A stretch of DNA of 64,000 nt from Anoplopoma fimbria (Eukaryota > Chordata > Actinopteri > Perciformes > Anoplopomatidae): assembly GCF_027596085.1 (NCBI RefSeq), contig NC_072472.1:13192471-13256470 (forward strand), read 5' to 3'. Positions 46,891 to 61,371 of this stretch are shown in pieces. Position 1 is the stretch's first letter; every line of letters starts with the position of its first letter. The translations under genes were made by a program, and so were the position numbers. The notes beneath the pieces are model-generated. The model was not told where the DNA came from. It saw only the letters and a list, made by a program, of their open reading frames with translations, and made no database searches.

Positions 46891-49800
46891 TCGAGTTTTG
46901 GTGCGTTTATGTGCTTTAAAAAACTCGGAATTTCTGGATTCTAGCGATACCAGACATTTAATTGTAGTCCGACGAGAAAATATCCGGGATCTTTTCAACA
47001 CAACTTGCTCCTCAAGAAGGCTAAATATATTTGTTTGACTTTATTGTTGAAATAGCCTAATTCGTAACAAGACATAGTTTGGAAAACATATACAGAAGGT
47101 TTACGGATTCTGAAAGCTGAAGATCCCATGTTTCAAAACAGTAGGCTATATATATACATATCCTCTATAAACTTAAACTTTGAACTTGCCTATTTAGTCA
47201 ATAACAAAAAATGTGTTTTAGATATATTACTATAAGTATACTAAGTAGTAAAATACTAAGGTTTGAAACCGAGTTTGAATGGCCTTAATATGTTCAACAT
47301 CTTTCTTTTGAGTCAGCTATGACCTCTGAGAATATCACTATAAAATGTTGTTTTAAATGTATGTATGTAATATTTCACCTTATTTAACTTACATTTACAT
47401 ATATCTACAAGAGATTGGATCCATTTTTAGTCAGCACTGTTTGAACTGTCACAATGGAGCACCAGTAGAACATTTCAATGTAACCTTCGATTGTTAAGCA
47501 AGCATCACTTTTCACTGAAAATTAATTGTAACTGTTGGAAAAGTCATCCCAAGAGTTTGAAGCTGAAGTAAAGGCTTTTGAGAAACACAATTATGTACTT
47601 TTATGAATCATATTCTCAGAAAGACATTCCAAGAAAGCACACTCTGTTGTCTTTCCAGTGGATCTGGGTAATCTGCAGCTGCACTCGCTGGGAATCAAGC
47701 CTGTAAATATCATGTTAGACTTGGCCCAATGCTGCAGTTAACATCCAGGTGTTCTTTCATTCTGACTTCCATCAGTTCAACTTTATTAAATTATGAATCA
47801 GTACATGCACATTAATGTGAAGCTAGTAAAACACTAACTATGCATGCAGCTGTTAAGTATGAAGTATTGTTCGTTGTATATTACAGACAAACATTGATGC
47901 AGATTGAACAGCAGATGAGACAGTATTCATAAATGTAGGTCAGTGCACACACAGAGAGAGGAGGGGAAAAAACAGAACCAGGAACAGCTCTGGAAGGCGA
48001 ATTCTTAACTGTAACTCCTAACTGATCTTGAGGTTCTTCAGGGATTTTTTTTATTGAGACATATTAATGAAAATCTGTTGTTAAAGTAAGTGCCAAATGT
48101 GGTGTCTGTTGTGCAGCAATATTGCCGCTGTTTGATGTTATTATGAAAAAGCATCTGAAAGAAAAAGCATCTGAAAGATATTAACGATTTTGCCCGGAGT
48201 CCTCTTTCCAATGATTACACTTAATACATTCTGATGAAATACTGATGAAAAAATATATTTCTGGCAGCTGCTTTTTAACCTAAAGCCATCCAAGATGAAT
48301 AGTTGGTTAATAACCTTATATGAACAAATTCACGTGCTTAAAAAAGTAAATGAAAAAATCAGCAATGAATTATGCTGTTGGTAAGCCGTGAACTTTGTAA
48401 TTCAGAAACCTCACTAAATCTGGCATGTTTAAGGGCATGGTTGGACTCACACACATATACAAAATATACAAATATTTTTAGGGGCATGCAACCAATTTTT
48501 TTAAAGTTTTCTTGTCATAACAAATAATATACCTGAGAAAACAGTTGTATAAAGTCTTCTGTGACCTCTGTGAGACTTTAAATTCAAAATTGAAGGCTTG
48601 GGACTTGAATCAAGTGGGCATTTAGGGGTCAGGGAGGGTCTTGATTGTGTTATGGGAAATATAAGATCAGTGTTACTGTTGCTCGACCCATAATGGGACT
48701 GAAGTCAGGATATCTTGTCCACTGGTGCACAGATTTTGACCATTCTTTTTAGAAGTTGTACCGCTTTAAAAGTATTTCCTTTTCGTGTCTGCGTTTCAGA
48801 ATTGAAATGATACACAATCAGGAGATTGTCCATCATATGAATATCACTTTATTTAAGTCAGCAACATTCAATTTCCATGTAAGTTAAGATAAGAGTATTC
48901 AATTCAATAATCTATTCTATTGTGTCCTCTTCACCCAGAGTTTTCTTTGAACAGATTCCCAGAGCTACAAACAAGACCTTTGGAAGTTGGCTAAGGTAAC
49001 TTCTGCTCCAAGGTCAGGCGGGCCCCTGTGAATCTTTTCCCCTTCTCTGGTATCCCCCACCCCAGGAAATTACCATGAACACATACATCCCTACACACTG
49101 ACATTCAAAGGCTCTAAGCGGTACCTTTGGTGCCAAGATCCAGTTTCACGCTGTTTGTCAGTTGTTGTCTCTGCTGGTGAAGAAAAAGCTTCTCACAGTT
49201 CTCCTTTTGCTATTTTGTGAGGGACATGTGTGTGTACGTGTGTCTTCTATGCATGTGTGTTGAGCTGTGATGTCGGGGCACAAGTCATATGCCTTCTTGT
49301 TTGTGGTGTGTTTGCACTTTGATATTGTTAAGTGGTAAACTTAAGTAGTCAATATAAATGATATAAGATCACTGTAATCCAAGAAGTTCATTAACCTAAA
49401 GAATTGCAGCTCAGAATTATTTCTCCATTGCTTTTATGCTCTTCCACTTGCGTGACTAAAAGGATTCAAGGAGGAAAAACAGTCACCGGGGCGCTTTGGC
49501 TCATGGCCTCTGAATTGCTATTCTTTTTTTTTTTTTTTGCTGTGGCGTCAAGCTTAGAAAAAAGTGACAGGAGAAAGGAGCCAGCTGAGTCAGTGTGAGC
49601 CTGGTTCTCATTTGCGCTGACCTCGCTTTACAGGACTCCCTCACTAGTGTCACTCTCACTTCACGCTGCAGGAGGGAGCAGGGGGGGGTTGGAGGGGAGG
49701 AGGGTAGAGATGGGAAAAGTTTACCACAGTACTTGTTGGGGTTTTAGAAAATGCAATCAGATTCTGTGGTATAGAGCCCAAATAACAGGCCCGTGAACTA

Positions 49801-52800
49801 TGCTACATTGTTAATTAACTGGAAATTACAAGAATTGGAGAGAATAATTCCGCTGAGAGTTTGGGGCCGTTTAAGCCTTTTTCTAATTGCCATTTTGACT
49901 GTGTTTATTGCGCATTGTTTGTACATTGTTAAAAAATAGCACCATTAATCAAGCTTTTAAATGTTGAAAAAATAAATAGTTCTCTGGGATGCAGCGCAGA
50001 GTAATCAGTCAGCAGAGCAAAGTATGAATGTATGAGAAAAATACAATGACCTTCTAATAAATGCTCATTTCCCCACAGCTCCCGAGTGTTACCGCGTGAG
50101 AATGTGCAGGTGTCAGATACTCTGGTGAGAGCCCAAACAATCCAGTTTATGGTCAGTCAATCAATCTGTTGGCTTTTAGAACGCTGGAAGTACCTAAGGC
50201 AAGACGTGAAATATGGACAACATATAAACTGTTCATGAACTCTTTATAAATGTCAAAAAAGGTTACGACTCCGTAGCATTTGCATTATTTTTCCAGAGAG
50301 TGTAAATATCAAGGATATCTTCAGCTCGGGAAATGCTGCAAAACCCAGCTGCAGTATCTTAATGATGTGACTACAAATTCAGAAATACATTTATACTTTC
50401 ACACATTTCTCAGTGACTAACATTTTCACAAATACTGATCTGAACAAGTGGTAGTTATTAGTAGCATAAGAAGAGAAGAGTCTTGAAAACAGATGTCAGT
50501 TACACAACAATATCCATCTACTGTTTGCAAACTTCAGCCTGCATGGACATTTAATGTGTTGTACTTATTATGAGTATAACTTTTTATTTGTAAGATTTGC
50601 AGTAACATGTGCAGACATTTGCTATGTTCTCTTCGGTGATACCTCGTTCTCTCTTGAAGAAACAACAAGTTTAACTCAATTTGAGCACCGTTTCTTTTCC
50701 AAGATGACAACATAATTACATTTCAATACTTGAAATAATAAAACTAAACAAATGAGTAGCTACCATCGATGGTCAATGGTCATTCAATGGTCTGCAGATA
50801 ATCTGTCTTTCATTACTTTTTCTCGATTGGTAACCTTTTGAATAAGTGTACATATTTCACTGGAATAAAGTCAGTAACAAAACAAGGTACACCCCAAACC
50901 CCAAATAGCCTTGATTAACCTTTTAACAACAAAATCTTGTGTTGAAGCCCTCAACAGCGACGAACTGTGAAGAAATCACACATTTATTATGATCTCATGT
51001 TCTGGGCCTGTATTGGCCATTCAACACTGTTAAGGTTGTGGTGTTGCCAGCCATCACATTATAGGGTGGGGTGTCTTTCTAATTAGCAATTATTTATTTG
51101 CATGAATGACGGGCCAGGGTTACTTAGGCTGAGTTCAAAGGTTGTGTGGATGGCACCCAGTTGGAAAGTACAGAGGAAAGGGAGGGAAGCTGACTAAGCG
51201 TTTGCCAGGATTATTCAATCTTCCCCACTCTGCAAAGGTCCTAATGAACTCCATAATGCTCTCTCTGTTCTGTTTCTCTCTGTGTTTCTACAGCAGGCGA
51301 CTGTTTCAGGAGAGCTGGTCGTGGTGCTACTGCCTGTCAGCCTCTTAGTCAGTGAGGATTGTCAGGATGTCAGCAGCAGCTTAGTGTGAGTTCACAGTAA
51401 GGTTCAGAGTCCTGAATTGCCTTTTTTCTACATCCGTCTGTGGCCAAGTGTCACTTATGAAACCTCACCGTTTCTCCATCTACTTCTATCCATCCCACCC
51501 CCCTAATACTGTCCCCCTGTCTTGTTGTCTTCCAGCCTCAGTTTTTCTTTGTCTTCTACATTTTTGTTCAAGATGTAAGCCAGTGGTCTGACACCAAACT
51601 TAAGAAAACACTCTTTGCCCTCAATCGGGGGGTTAAACCAACACCGCAGGCTGCGAGGGAAAGCAACAGGACAACAAAACCACTTCTTCTCGGTACTGCG
51701 AACAGAAAACGGCACTTTTAAAGAGAAAGCCTTTAAAAGGGAAAAAGCTGATTGTGGTGGAGGCGAGGCATGTTTCACATTACAAGCCATTATGTTGATT
51801 TATGATTGATAGATTGATAGACTGCCTGAGTCAAGCTTTTTTCTTAGATGGAAACAATCTATCTATAATGCTGCCCCGGGCGTTTTCAGCATTTTAAAAC
51901 ACCACAGTTGCCCGTTTATATCTCCATGGCTCCGCATGTCACGTGCACACCTGATGTTTTTCCGCTGTGTGCAGACCGTTTCCCAAAGCTCTGGAAGGAG
52001 GTGTAGTTCACTGACCCCTCACTGTCAAGGAAACGTCAGGCATTATCCTCTGCAGGTTTTTCAAATAAAAACAATAACGACAAGCTGTACTTGTGGGGTT
52101 ACAGCCGGCATTCCATCCAGATTATTCGTCTGCTACTCACTCCGGAGCAAAATCTCACGCATGTAAACCTTCCTAATGGATTCAATAAGAGCAGAACAAA
52201 TCAGCAGAGACGTCTGATCTCAGAACATTACCTTGGACGTACACAGTGAAAACAATAGCAGAAAGTAACTGCTTTCCAAAATGTTCTCTGCAAGTTCCTT
52301 TTTAATTTATTTCCACGACTGTCATCTGACAAGATTTATTCAGAGAAACTCCAGCCTTGCATAATTAGTTTCCTGTAGTGAATAAGCACCTTGAGTTCCC
52401 TCAGTTCTGTTATGATTCTTCTCTAATTATTTGATTTATACGCTGCAATTTGTAAACAGCTTTTTTTTGTCTTTCTGAGCATGTGCTTTTCACATGTGCT
52501 TTTTACATGAGTCTCTCCATGAGACTGAGAAGTACAGCTGTTTTATTGCTTACATTGAATGTGCTTGGATACAGAAGCAGTCTAAAGTTAGATTTGCTGC
52601 AGCATTGGCAGTAGTTTACCCTGTAATCATCATAATTTGCAAGTGTAATAAATACTCCTGGATCAGACCATAATGGGCATCAGGCAGAGGAGCCCCTCTT
52701 TATTAATTTCTTCTTCTTCCAACAAAGCACCAGAGACGCTGATCAAATCACATTAAGCTTAAAATTGAAACTTACTTCATTTCTATGATGATTTGCATTC

Positions 52801-53164
52801 AAATTTTCTTTAAAACTACATCTCAAATGGTCAGGTCATGTTTTTCTTCCGTGCTTAATTTATTGCATTTTATTTAATGATTTTTCCTTCCTTCTCCTGT
52901 CTTTCTTCCAAACCGTGTCTCATATAAATTCATATGCAGCAGTTCTCCTGCAGTGATTTACATTTGATGGCTAATTCATTGCCACTGCAGGAAGTACTGT
53001 GATGTTCATGGACATTTTCAAAATCAGAAGTTTACAGTACCACAGTAACAAATATTCCTTTGTGGTGTTGGTGAACTGACCATTCTGTCTTTCACCCATC
53101 AAGATAACTCAAGAGTCTCTAAATCTAAATGCAATTAAAGTCTGTTGTTTGGAGTTTATTGTGT

Positions 53165-53195
53165 GAATATGTCTTTATTCAAAAAAGACATATTC
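53165..53195. repeat. Small perfect inverted repeat
   Basis: gaatatgtcttt and aaagacatattc pair over 12 bases around a 7-base loop. Confidence 0.8.
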
Positions 53196-53968
53196 TGTGT
53201 GTTTTATTTTAAAAGGAGGTTATAGTTCTCACTAATGTCCTTTATAACATGATAACAGAAACATGTGTCCATGTTACAGAATGAATAATTGTTGTTTTGA
53301 CACACGGAACAGATCAAAATGTGTTCCCAAACTTTCTCTTCCTCAGCTTGTCTTCAGATTGATAGTATCTGGCTGAGGCTGATTGTACAAGAACTGCTCC
53401 ATCTTCATCTGTCTTCAAGATGGACAAGCCTTCAGTACTTAGCTTCAGATGAGTTTGCACAAAGTGGAGAAGTAAAACAGGGAATTAGGGAATATTTAGT
53501 AAGAAGAAGATCAGTAATATGGAGCTTTTTTGGCCAAGATGAGACGTGATTCAGGCCTATCATTGAGACTAGCCAACTGCTTGTCGTTTCAGCTTAAAGC
53601 ACTGGAGTGCTTAAGTACTCTAGGCACAGAGAAATTTGCACTTTGTTTAGATTAACTTGGAGGGGAAAAAGTATTGCTAAGCAGCAAGGCTTATATCCAT
53701 ATTATTTGCACTTAAATAAATTGACTCCTTGTGGGTTTTTTGTCAGACACACTTACAATCAGCAGCATCATGCTCCTCTGCAAAATGACTGAGGTGACAG
53801 CTGAGGAGTTGGGGAGGGATTTGACGCGGCTTTCATATATAAGCAGAACATCTGAAGTTTGATCTACTGAGTGAAATGTAACTTTTTTTTCAGCAGTTTA
53901 AATATATTCTTATTCATGTGGTTTATTCTATCCAAAACAACATAGTTTATAAAGACAGTGATGGCTTC

Positions 53969-53997
53969 GCATTTAGCACAATCATTGTGCTAAATGC
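53969..53997. repeat. 29-bp near-perfect palindrome
   Basis: gcatttagcacaat, one central base, then attgtgctaaatgc: 14 of 14 bases pair. With a one-base centre it could form a cruciform in DNA or serve as a dimeric protein site, but no transcript-like hairpin loop exists. Confidence 0.85.
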
Positions 53998-56689
53998 TTA
54001 TGTGTAGACAAACATTAACGCATATGTTTAGACTGGCTAATTACTCGTTTGTAAATGTATAATTTGGCTTAAGTAAAATCACAACGTGGCCCTTTTGTGG
54101 CCTGCTTATCGTACTCTGTGTTGGCAACGTCAGTGGAATTGTTGACAACTGGATGGCTGGTCCACATCCAGTATGTAGGCGTGGTCATGATTCATAGACA
54201 CAGAACCCAGGCTCGATCTGGTGAGCATTATCAAAGCACACATTGTTTTTTTTTAACATGTTGTGTCTGTGCCATTATTGTACTGATGCAGCTAAGTCTG
54301 ATGATAAACCAAAATGTGACACCGCCTTTAAGAAAATCAGCAGAGAAACTAACCGAGTGGTCCAAGGTGCTCATTATATAATAAATCATTACTGTAAATG
54401 GCAGCTAAGTGCGCCTTTGAAAGTTCTGAGTCACTCCAGCTGCCAGTAGTAGTAGTAGCTGAATCAGGATACTGTGGCTCCTGTGTTTGATTATAACCCA
54501 GAGTCTCAGGGCTCCACATGTCTCCCAGGGTGTCTCTCACAGGCTGTTTCTGTGAAGAAAATAAGGAAAAAGGGACAATGTGTTTTGGCCAGCATGAGTA
54601 ATGTAACCACATTTATTTTCTCTCGCACGGAAAGGAGAAAGAGAGAAAGGGAATGCAGCACTGCAGGGACTTAAATCATAAAAATTGACAAGGCATTTGG
54701 TTTCCCCCAAAAATTATTTTCTGGCTGATGATAACCTGGATTACTCTCACTGATTCATAAGAGCTCTAAGTTTCGCGTGGTACTTACTCCGCAGCCATTT
54801 ACGTTTTTGTAAGGTCAAAAAGATCCAAAACTGGATTGTTCCAGCAGAAGTGGGTGGCTTAGCTGCAGATAAAATGAGAAACATGTCAACAAGGTTGTTT
54901 TTCTGGTTTATTCTTATAATGAATGGTTGAACTCTGGAAGGATTGGTTTGGCTTCTTAACCGATGACAGCCTCAGACCACATAATAGAGAGATCAGGCAC
55001 GGTGAGCTGTGAATAATAAAGATTTATAGGGGTTCTGTGGATATCTTCGTAGTGTCCCCTATGGCTCCCACATTTCCTGTCCTGTCCAGAAAGTAGCCTC
55101 CCTCCATAACCTCAGCATTTGTTCACTCTCATCACTGCCACCTCCCTTACTGAGTATTCTGCTTCTAACTCCCTTCACCTCCCCTCTCCCCAAACTCTTA
55201 TAGAGATTTAGATGGATGCATCTGGGTAATGCACCTTTCCAAAGGCCCTTTCTGTCATACTTACAATGCACTGTTGTTTTGAATTATTTCTAGTTTGGAA
55301 AAAACAATCGCTGGCTGCATCTGGTGGCAGGGAAGGAGAGAACAAATATGAAAACTGAAAGTATTTTTTCGAGTCAAGATTTCTTAGTGTTAAAGTGCTG
55401 CTGCTAATGTTTGGATCCGTTATCATCTTGTTCAGATTCGCTGCAGTTGCTCGACACCGGTTCTTTACACCTCTATTGTATTTTTTAAGTCGTTTCACAA
55501 TAAAACATGGTCAGTGCTTCAAGTTTTGTATTCTAGCAATGTGAAAGATTGCTACACTGAAGATTTGGACGTGGGCTTAATATTCATATTTATATATCTT
55601 TATACTTGATTAAACCATTGGGTAGGTCATGCTGACATTTGGCAAATCAAATTCTTCATCACTCTTGTAAAGCTCCTTTTTATCCCTATCAAATTTATTT
55701 AAAAGGTCTAGGGTATTGATGTATGCTTACAACCTTAGTCTTAAGACAGATACAATCCTGAGTAACATTGAAAAGGTTTTACAAATGCACCAATAACGAA
55801 CAAAAATTGTCAGAATTTGATTAACAACATTGGTTCAAACTTGGTTCATGTTCAGATATGTTTTAATATAATCATGAAGAGAAAGGTCTGCTGCTCAGCT
55901 GGTGTCAGATATTTAAATCTTACTGACTCTCCATAGTCAAATATGTTCCCCAGAGGACACCATGATGTTAAAAAACAATTGTCATGACAAAGTCGGGGCA
56001 CCATTTGTCTTTTGTGCAGTGTACGCTAGCTAGACGAACATCCAGCTTTTGTGACATTTCAGCTCACTTTGTTCAGCAGCAGTCAGAACACCAGCACTCA
56101 GCACTGCCATTGCTTTTTGCAGACATACCAGTAAATACAAAACACTGCCTCCCTTCACATTTCAGAAGAACCACAGGGGGGATTTTTGACAGGAGGCAAG
56201 TTTTGCTTTTCACCCCCCTCTTAACGCTGGACCTCAGTCCGCCTCTTTCTCTCACTCCTCTTGGCCCCTGCTGTGTGAGTTGTCCAGGTTGTAAAGGATA
56301 CGGGTTGTGGTTGTACGTAGTTCAGATGAACCGAATTCCTGGCAGCGTGGCATGTCACTCGGAGGAACAGTAAGATGTCAAGGCCAGCGAGCCGTGAATG
56401 AAGGAGGTAGAGAGAGTGGGGCGGGGGGAAACCCATGAGATTGTGTTTTGGAATAAGATGGATGAGGTGAGAACTCAGTTACATTATAGAAGCCAGCCAG
56501 AATGAAAAAAAAGTTTAGTTTTTTTCTACCGTTTTGACATAAAGAATTTTCTGCTTACTATGAATTATTTTCCACATCTGCAGGTAGTAAACGTCTAAAT
56601 GATCGGCTGTGTTTCAACATCAGGCAACTGAGATGTGATGTATTCCTGAAAGTGATGACTATAGTTTAAAGAAGTTCTGAGACATTTTG

Positions 56690-56870
56690 AATAATACTTT
56701 CTTGCCGAAATACCAAGCTCATATCTGTTCATTAGAAATATTAGCTTAGCTTAGCATATACACTGAAAACAGGGAGAAATAGTTAGCCTGGCACTGTCCA
56801 AATGTAACAACTCCACCTCCCAGCACTAATTCAAATGTTATATCTAATTTGTTTAATCAGTACGAAAAAC
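56690..56870 (+). mobile_element. Dispersed fish repeat copy
   Basis: The sequence of landmarks actttcttgccga, agcttagcttagcata, ctgaaaacagggagaaat, agttagcctggcactgtcc, then accagcact-like and tttgtttaatcagtac is that of a common teleost interspersed repeat. This copy is degraded. Class not assigned. Confidence 0.6.
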
Positions 56871-56879
56871 TATTTAAAA

Positions 56880-57002
56880 AAATTGTCTTTGTACATGATC
56901 ACATTCAGAGAACAAGTTAAACTTCCCATGGTTAAAGGCTAATGTTGAAGTACCTTCTTGTTTAACTTGTTCTCCGAATGTGATCATGTACAAAGACAAT
57001 TT
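56880..57002. repeat. Long inverted repeat (43-bp arms, 37-bp spacer)
   Basis: The left arm 56880-56922 begins aaattgtctttgtacatgat, and the right arm 56960-57002 is its reverse complement with a single mismatch (cagag against ctccg). A transcript from either strand would fold into a long hairpin. It follows directly on the dispersed repeat copy ending near 56870. Confidence 0.95.
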
Positions 57003-60000
57003 TCCGTTTACAAATGTCAATAAAATGAAAAAATTGGATCGAAGTTGAATATACGTCTTTTTAAAGGACATCGTACACCTAAAAAATAATAAAGTCACAT
57101 ATAAACCAAATATTCAATCATAACAAACTTAATTTTTTTTTTGTTTGGGTAAATCTAAATAACTGCTAGATCCAAGTAGACCAACCTCGTGAGCGGTACA
57201 GCAGAATAACGTTATTCCTCTGCTCTCGTTTTCCACTGAATAATGGGCATACATGGGGGACTGGTCACAAAAGAATAGCTTGTGCCATTAATCACCGGCT
57301 AAAAATAAAACTCACAAGCACAAGCTATAAGTGATGGAGAAGGTGACCAAAACAGTGAGTCTCTAGAGAGTGCAGCTAGAGATGTTGAAAACAGCTTAAT
57401 CATTCCCAAGAATGTATGTGTGTGTCTGCATGTGTGTGCATGTGACTATACAACGCACATACAGTAAATGTGTCTCAAAGAGCGAGACTCACTGCTTGTG
57501 TTTGGAGAACCCAACACGCCACTGATTGTTCTATATTTACAGCCAGCTATAAATACATATCTTTTTACAGTCGGCTCAAAACTGAAGGCAGGCTATGAGA
57601 CACTCACACACTCTTCACTTTCAGGCCTGTTGAATGAATGGGCGTCTCAGATGGAGGATGCAGACGGAGGATACTTGCTTTCTGTTCTCTGAGCTGAGAT
57701 CATGCAACCACGCGCTTTGTGCAGCTTGACGCCAAAGTCCTTTATGCATTTACACAAAGATAAATACAATGGTTGGTCTCGGGGTCACATTACAGATGCG
57801 CATGTTGCAAACATCATTCTTGTCGTCTGAAGGGGGAAAAAAAATAAACTGCCTCAGTATTGTAAGCTGTTACTGTAAGTTATTGTGAGCCTGTCCGACA
57901 ACACTGTCAACTGACCTCTCATGAACTTCGCACGCATTGTTTAGCTCCAGCGTCGAGCCAGACATCTTATTGTTGTTGCTTTTGGGGTTTCTCTCACGCT
58001 CACCCTGTCACTGCGGAGGGTCTTTCCAATACCACTCGGTTGACCTCACACGGCGAATATTGTTATGAACCATCATGCTCCCTGCACATCTTTGTACTCA
58101 TGGTGGGGAGTGCTCAAATGTCTGTATACCAGTGCACATATCTACATTCTTGTAAGTGCAGGCAGGATTTGTGTGTATGTTCCCATCTGTGGTTCAAAAC
58201 CTCTTGTTGAAGGCCGAGAAACACAGGTTGAAGAAAACTAGAATGGGTCCAGAAACAGGGAGCAGAGCAAACACGAGTCCTTTACTTCAAGTGGAAACTA
58301 TTCCAGACTAAAGTTCCATCTGCTTTCACTTTAGAGTCTGAGTCCTAAACTAAATAAAGATCCCTCCTGAACACTTTTATTGCCTTTCTCCTTCTTTCTA
58401 TCCATCCTTCTCTCTCGTAGACTTTTCTCAGTATCTCCTATTCCTCATATAGATTCTCTTTGTTACTTTGAGGGAGCTACAGAGAGTTGAATGTGAGCAG
58501 GCTATACTGTATAATACCCATACATCTCTCCCTCTGGTTGCAAATAAAAGTGTCCCGTGGTGTTAAAATGAGATAAACTGTCCCCAGTAAAGGCCAGAGC
58601 TAATCCCTCTCATATGCAACTCTTGAGTTTATTTTTTATTGATGTGTAAAGAAATAACTTACCTTCATGCCTTCTTGTTGTTGGTGCATATCTGCCGACC
58701 GACATCTCTACCTCCTGCTAAAGCTTTTATACAACTTGATTGGTGCCTGTCCAATGTTAGGTGAATGATCAACTTTTAAGGAAAATAATTGTGAGATGAA
58801 ACTAGATTTAACTACTTGTGTTGGTTAGTTGGTCAAAGATGTCCTTTGTTAGTCACATTTCAGCACATTTCTGTATTATCCTTTCATCTGGCTGCCATTT
58901 TTATCTGTCTAAAAGAAAGGGCTTCCTGCTTATTGAATACTATGTGGCAGGCAAATTTATTTTTTATTTTTTATGCAGTCAGCATTTGTGCATGCATGTT
59001 TTAAAGCAGTAGTCATGGCCACTTGCTTTCTCCTACAATACTGTAAAATGGAAAAAACAGAGGGGGGAATATAGAGATGTGCTAAAAGACAGATACCAAG
59101 AAACATCTGAATACTTTTTTTGGTTTATGATGTTTGAGTCACTGGGGGGAAAAAACATGTTCTTTGGGACAAATGCATGATTTAGCCTCCCGCCAATTAA
59201 GTGCCGTGAAGATAATTTGATTAAGTAAAGTGTATTTCTCTTCACTGTTTTCTCAGGCTGCATCAAATGACATCTATCAAAGACATCTTTTTAACTTTAT
59301 GCACTTCCCAGCAGCACAAACAACCGCAGACGGGTACAGCAACATTAAATATTCCAATCAGTTCCACAAATACAATTGTCTGCGCTCACAGGGCCCTTCC
59401 ATAATGAATAGTTACCACACTAAACCAAGACAATCCGACTGAGTCCAAACCACAAATTTATGTCCCATTAAATGCTCACTGGGATAAAAAGCACTGTAGC
59501 TCTGGTGCTGCTGGAGGTAGACCGAGAGATGTTTGAATCCACATTTAAGTGTCTGTGTTTTCAGACTCAACCGAGGGAGCTCCTACACAGTGAATTACAT
59601 CCATCTGCTATTGTCGTTCTAGCATGCGGCCTCCCTTCGCCTCTCCCTGCATGATATGGTTTGGATTGTCACACTCTGCAGCCAATGCAATCACTGAGCT
59701 AACTTCAGACATGCGCTGCAGCCCGTAGGCAACAGAGGCCATGTTTTTGTTTGTCAGAACAAACAGTGTCCATTTTTGATGTTAGGTTTGTTGGAGTTTC
59801 AAATAACATACACCAAAGGAGGTATTGAAGTTGTTGGGCACTGAACAAAGACTTCTCCATCCATACAAATAATTAATAAAATGAATGAAACGCTCCTTAA
59901 GTCCACACGGATCTGAAGAGGCTTCTGCTGAACAAAGAGATGATGATAAATTTGTGGCTGACAGCATATCCCAAAGAGACATTTGATGTATATTTATGGA

Positions 60001-61343
60001 GGGGTAATTCTGTTTGCTGATTTGCAGTCTAACTGGCTGTCTCGGGCTGAGTCTTTAAGGTCATTGGAGGGCAGACTGAGCTCAGAGAGCTTCTACCTTC
60101 TGACTGGGTCACATGTGACCTCATGGTGCGGGAGACATCGACAGGCCTCCCATCTAATTCTTCCCGTGGGACTCTAACCAGCCGCACAGGGTGCATGAAT
60201 AAGTCATGGAGCAGAGACATCTTTTAATCTGGGGTGATGCTTTTCTTTCTGGCTGCAATCCATTTTATTTCTCTGCTTCTTGATTATTTAAATTCAGAAA
60301 GAGAGCCTCCCTTCTTTAAAGCAACACCAGCCTGTGCATCTGTGGTTCAAGACCAGTTTTCTTCTAAGATATGCACACTTGCCCTTCTCCTTCCCTCTCC
60401 TCGATTTCTCCCTTGGGTCCTCTTGTGGTGAAGAGGACAATTTATTCATCTATTGATTTACTTTAGTGTGAGGGAGGAGGATTTCTCTGTGGACTATGTC
60501 TGTCTCTCGATTGGTTCCAGTGAGTGTTGTACGAGTCAGACCAAATAGATTCCTAGGTTCCTTCTGAAAACAGAATGAAGTGACAATTTTATTTTTATAT
60601 TTTTATTTAGTTTTCTTACACGTTTGGCAATCAGCAAATTGACTGCTGGATGCCGCCAAATCCTACACACTGCACCCTTAACCAGATAAAACCAATTGAG
60701 GTAAAAGCTTTTTGCAACGGTGATCCGGCCAAGAAGGCAGCAAAGTTTCCTGTCGAGAACTTGTGGATTTCATACATACAAAATAAAACATTACAGAGCA
60801 AAAAATAAAGTCCATTTATCAAATTTAAAGGTTAAAAAGACACAGATAGTGTATAAAACTTACAGACAAAAAGGTATCAAGAAGATTATAGTGAATCAAT
60901 AAGTACAAGAAAAAAAAGGTGAGAGATTAATGCCTTTGTTTCTTGATCCATTTCTTTATTAAGGCACTGTTATATTGAATTTAGAATTGTTGTTCTGTGT
61001 TTTTTAATTTATTTTATCTGACCCCCAGGGAACTATAGGTACAGAGGTCAAAGGTCAAAATACAAAGGGCTTAAGAGAGGCTTAAAAGGCCACAAGGAAG
61101 ATGGACTGTGGGAGAAAAGAAAACAAACAAAAATGGTAACCCGATGCCCCTTGGAACTAATTTAGGTATATGTGCAGAAAATCAGAAAGAGCATTAACCA
61201 CCTTCAAGTTTAAAATGCAGCATGACTACAAACATACTGCCTAAGATCCTTTGTTTTTATTCACATACCAGTAATTGCCCCACACACTTGACTTTTCCTA
61301 TCATGTGTGCAGACGGATCATCTTTTTTTCTTTTTTTATCCAG
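57003..61343. other. Intergenic DNA without recognisable genes
   Basis: No exon, RNA gene or identifiable transposon was seen. Open frames are short and lack domain or splice support. Confidence 0.6.
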
Positions 61344-61371
61344 CTTAGCAAAAGAACAAAATCAGGATATA

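Larger units (their letters stand above)
44912..56670. other. Intergenic DNA without recognisable genes
   Basis: AT-rich sequence. Every open frame is short, and none shows a known domain or a convincing pair of splice sites. It includes a (TG)n run at 46866-46890, a G-rich patch at 49681-49707, a 12-bp-stem hairpin at 53165-53195 and a palindrome at 53969-53997. Confidence 0.6.

Noticed and set aside
49740..49990. AT-rich block with homeodomain-like ttaattaa strings, possibly a conserved enhancer
   Set aside because: Conservation cannot be judged from one sequence, and such strings are expected by chance in AT-rich DNA.
53319..53549. 76-codon frame after an acceptor-like ctcag
   Set aside because: No family resemblance, no matching donor and no partner exon.
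55984..56373. 129-codon frame in the intergenic region
   Set aside because: No recognisable domain. Composition is that of chance reading through the region, and the opposite strand is equally open.
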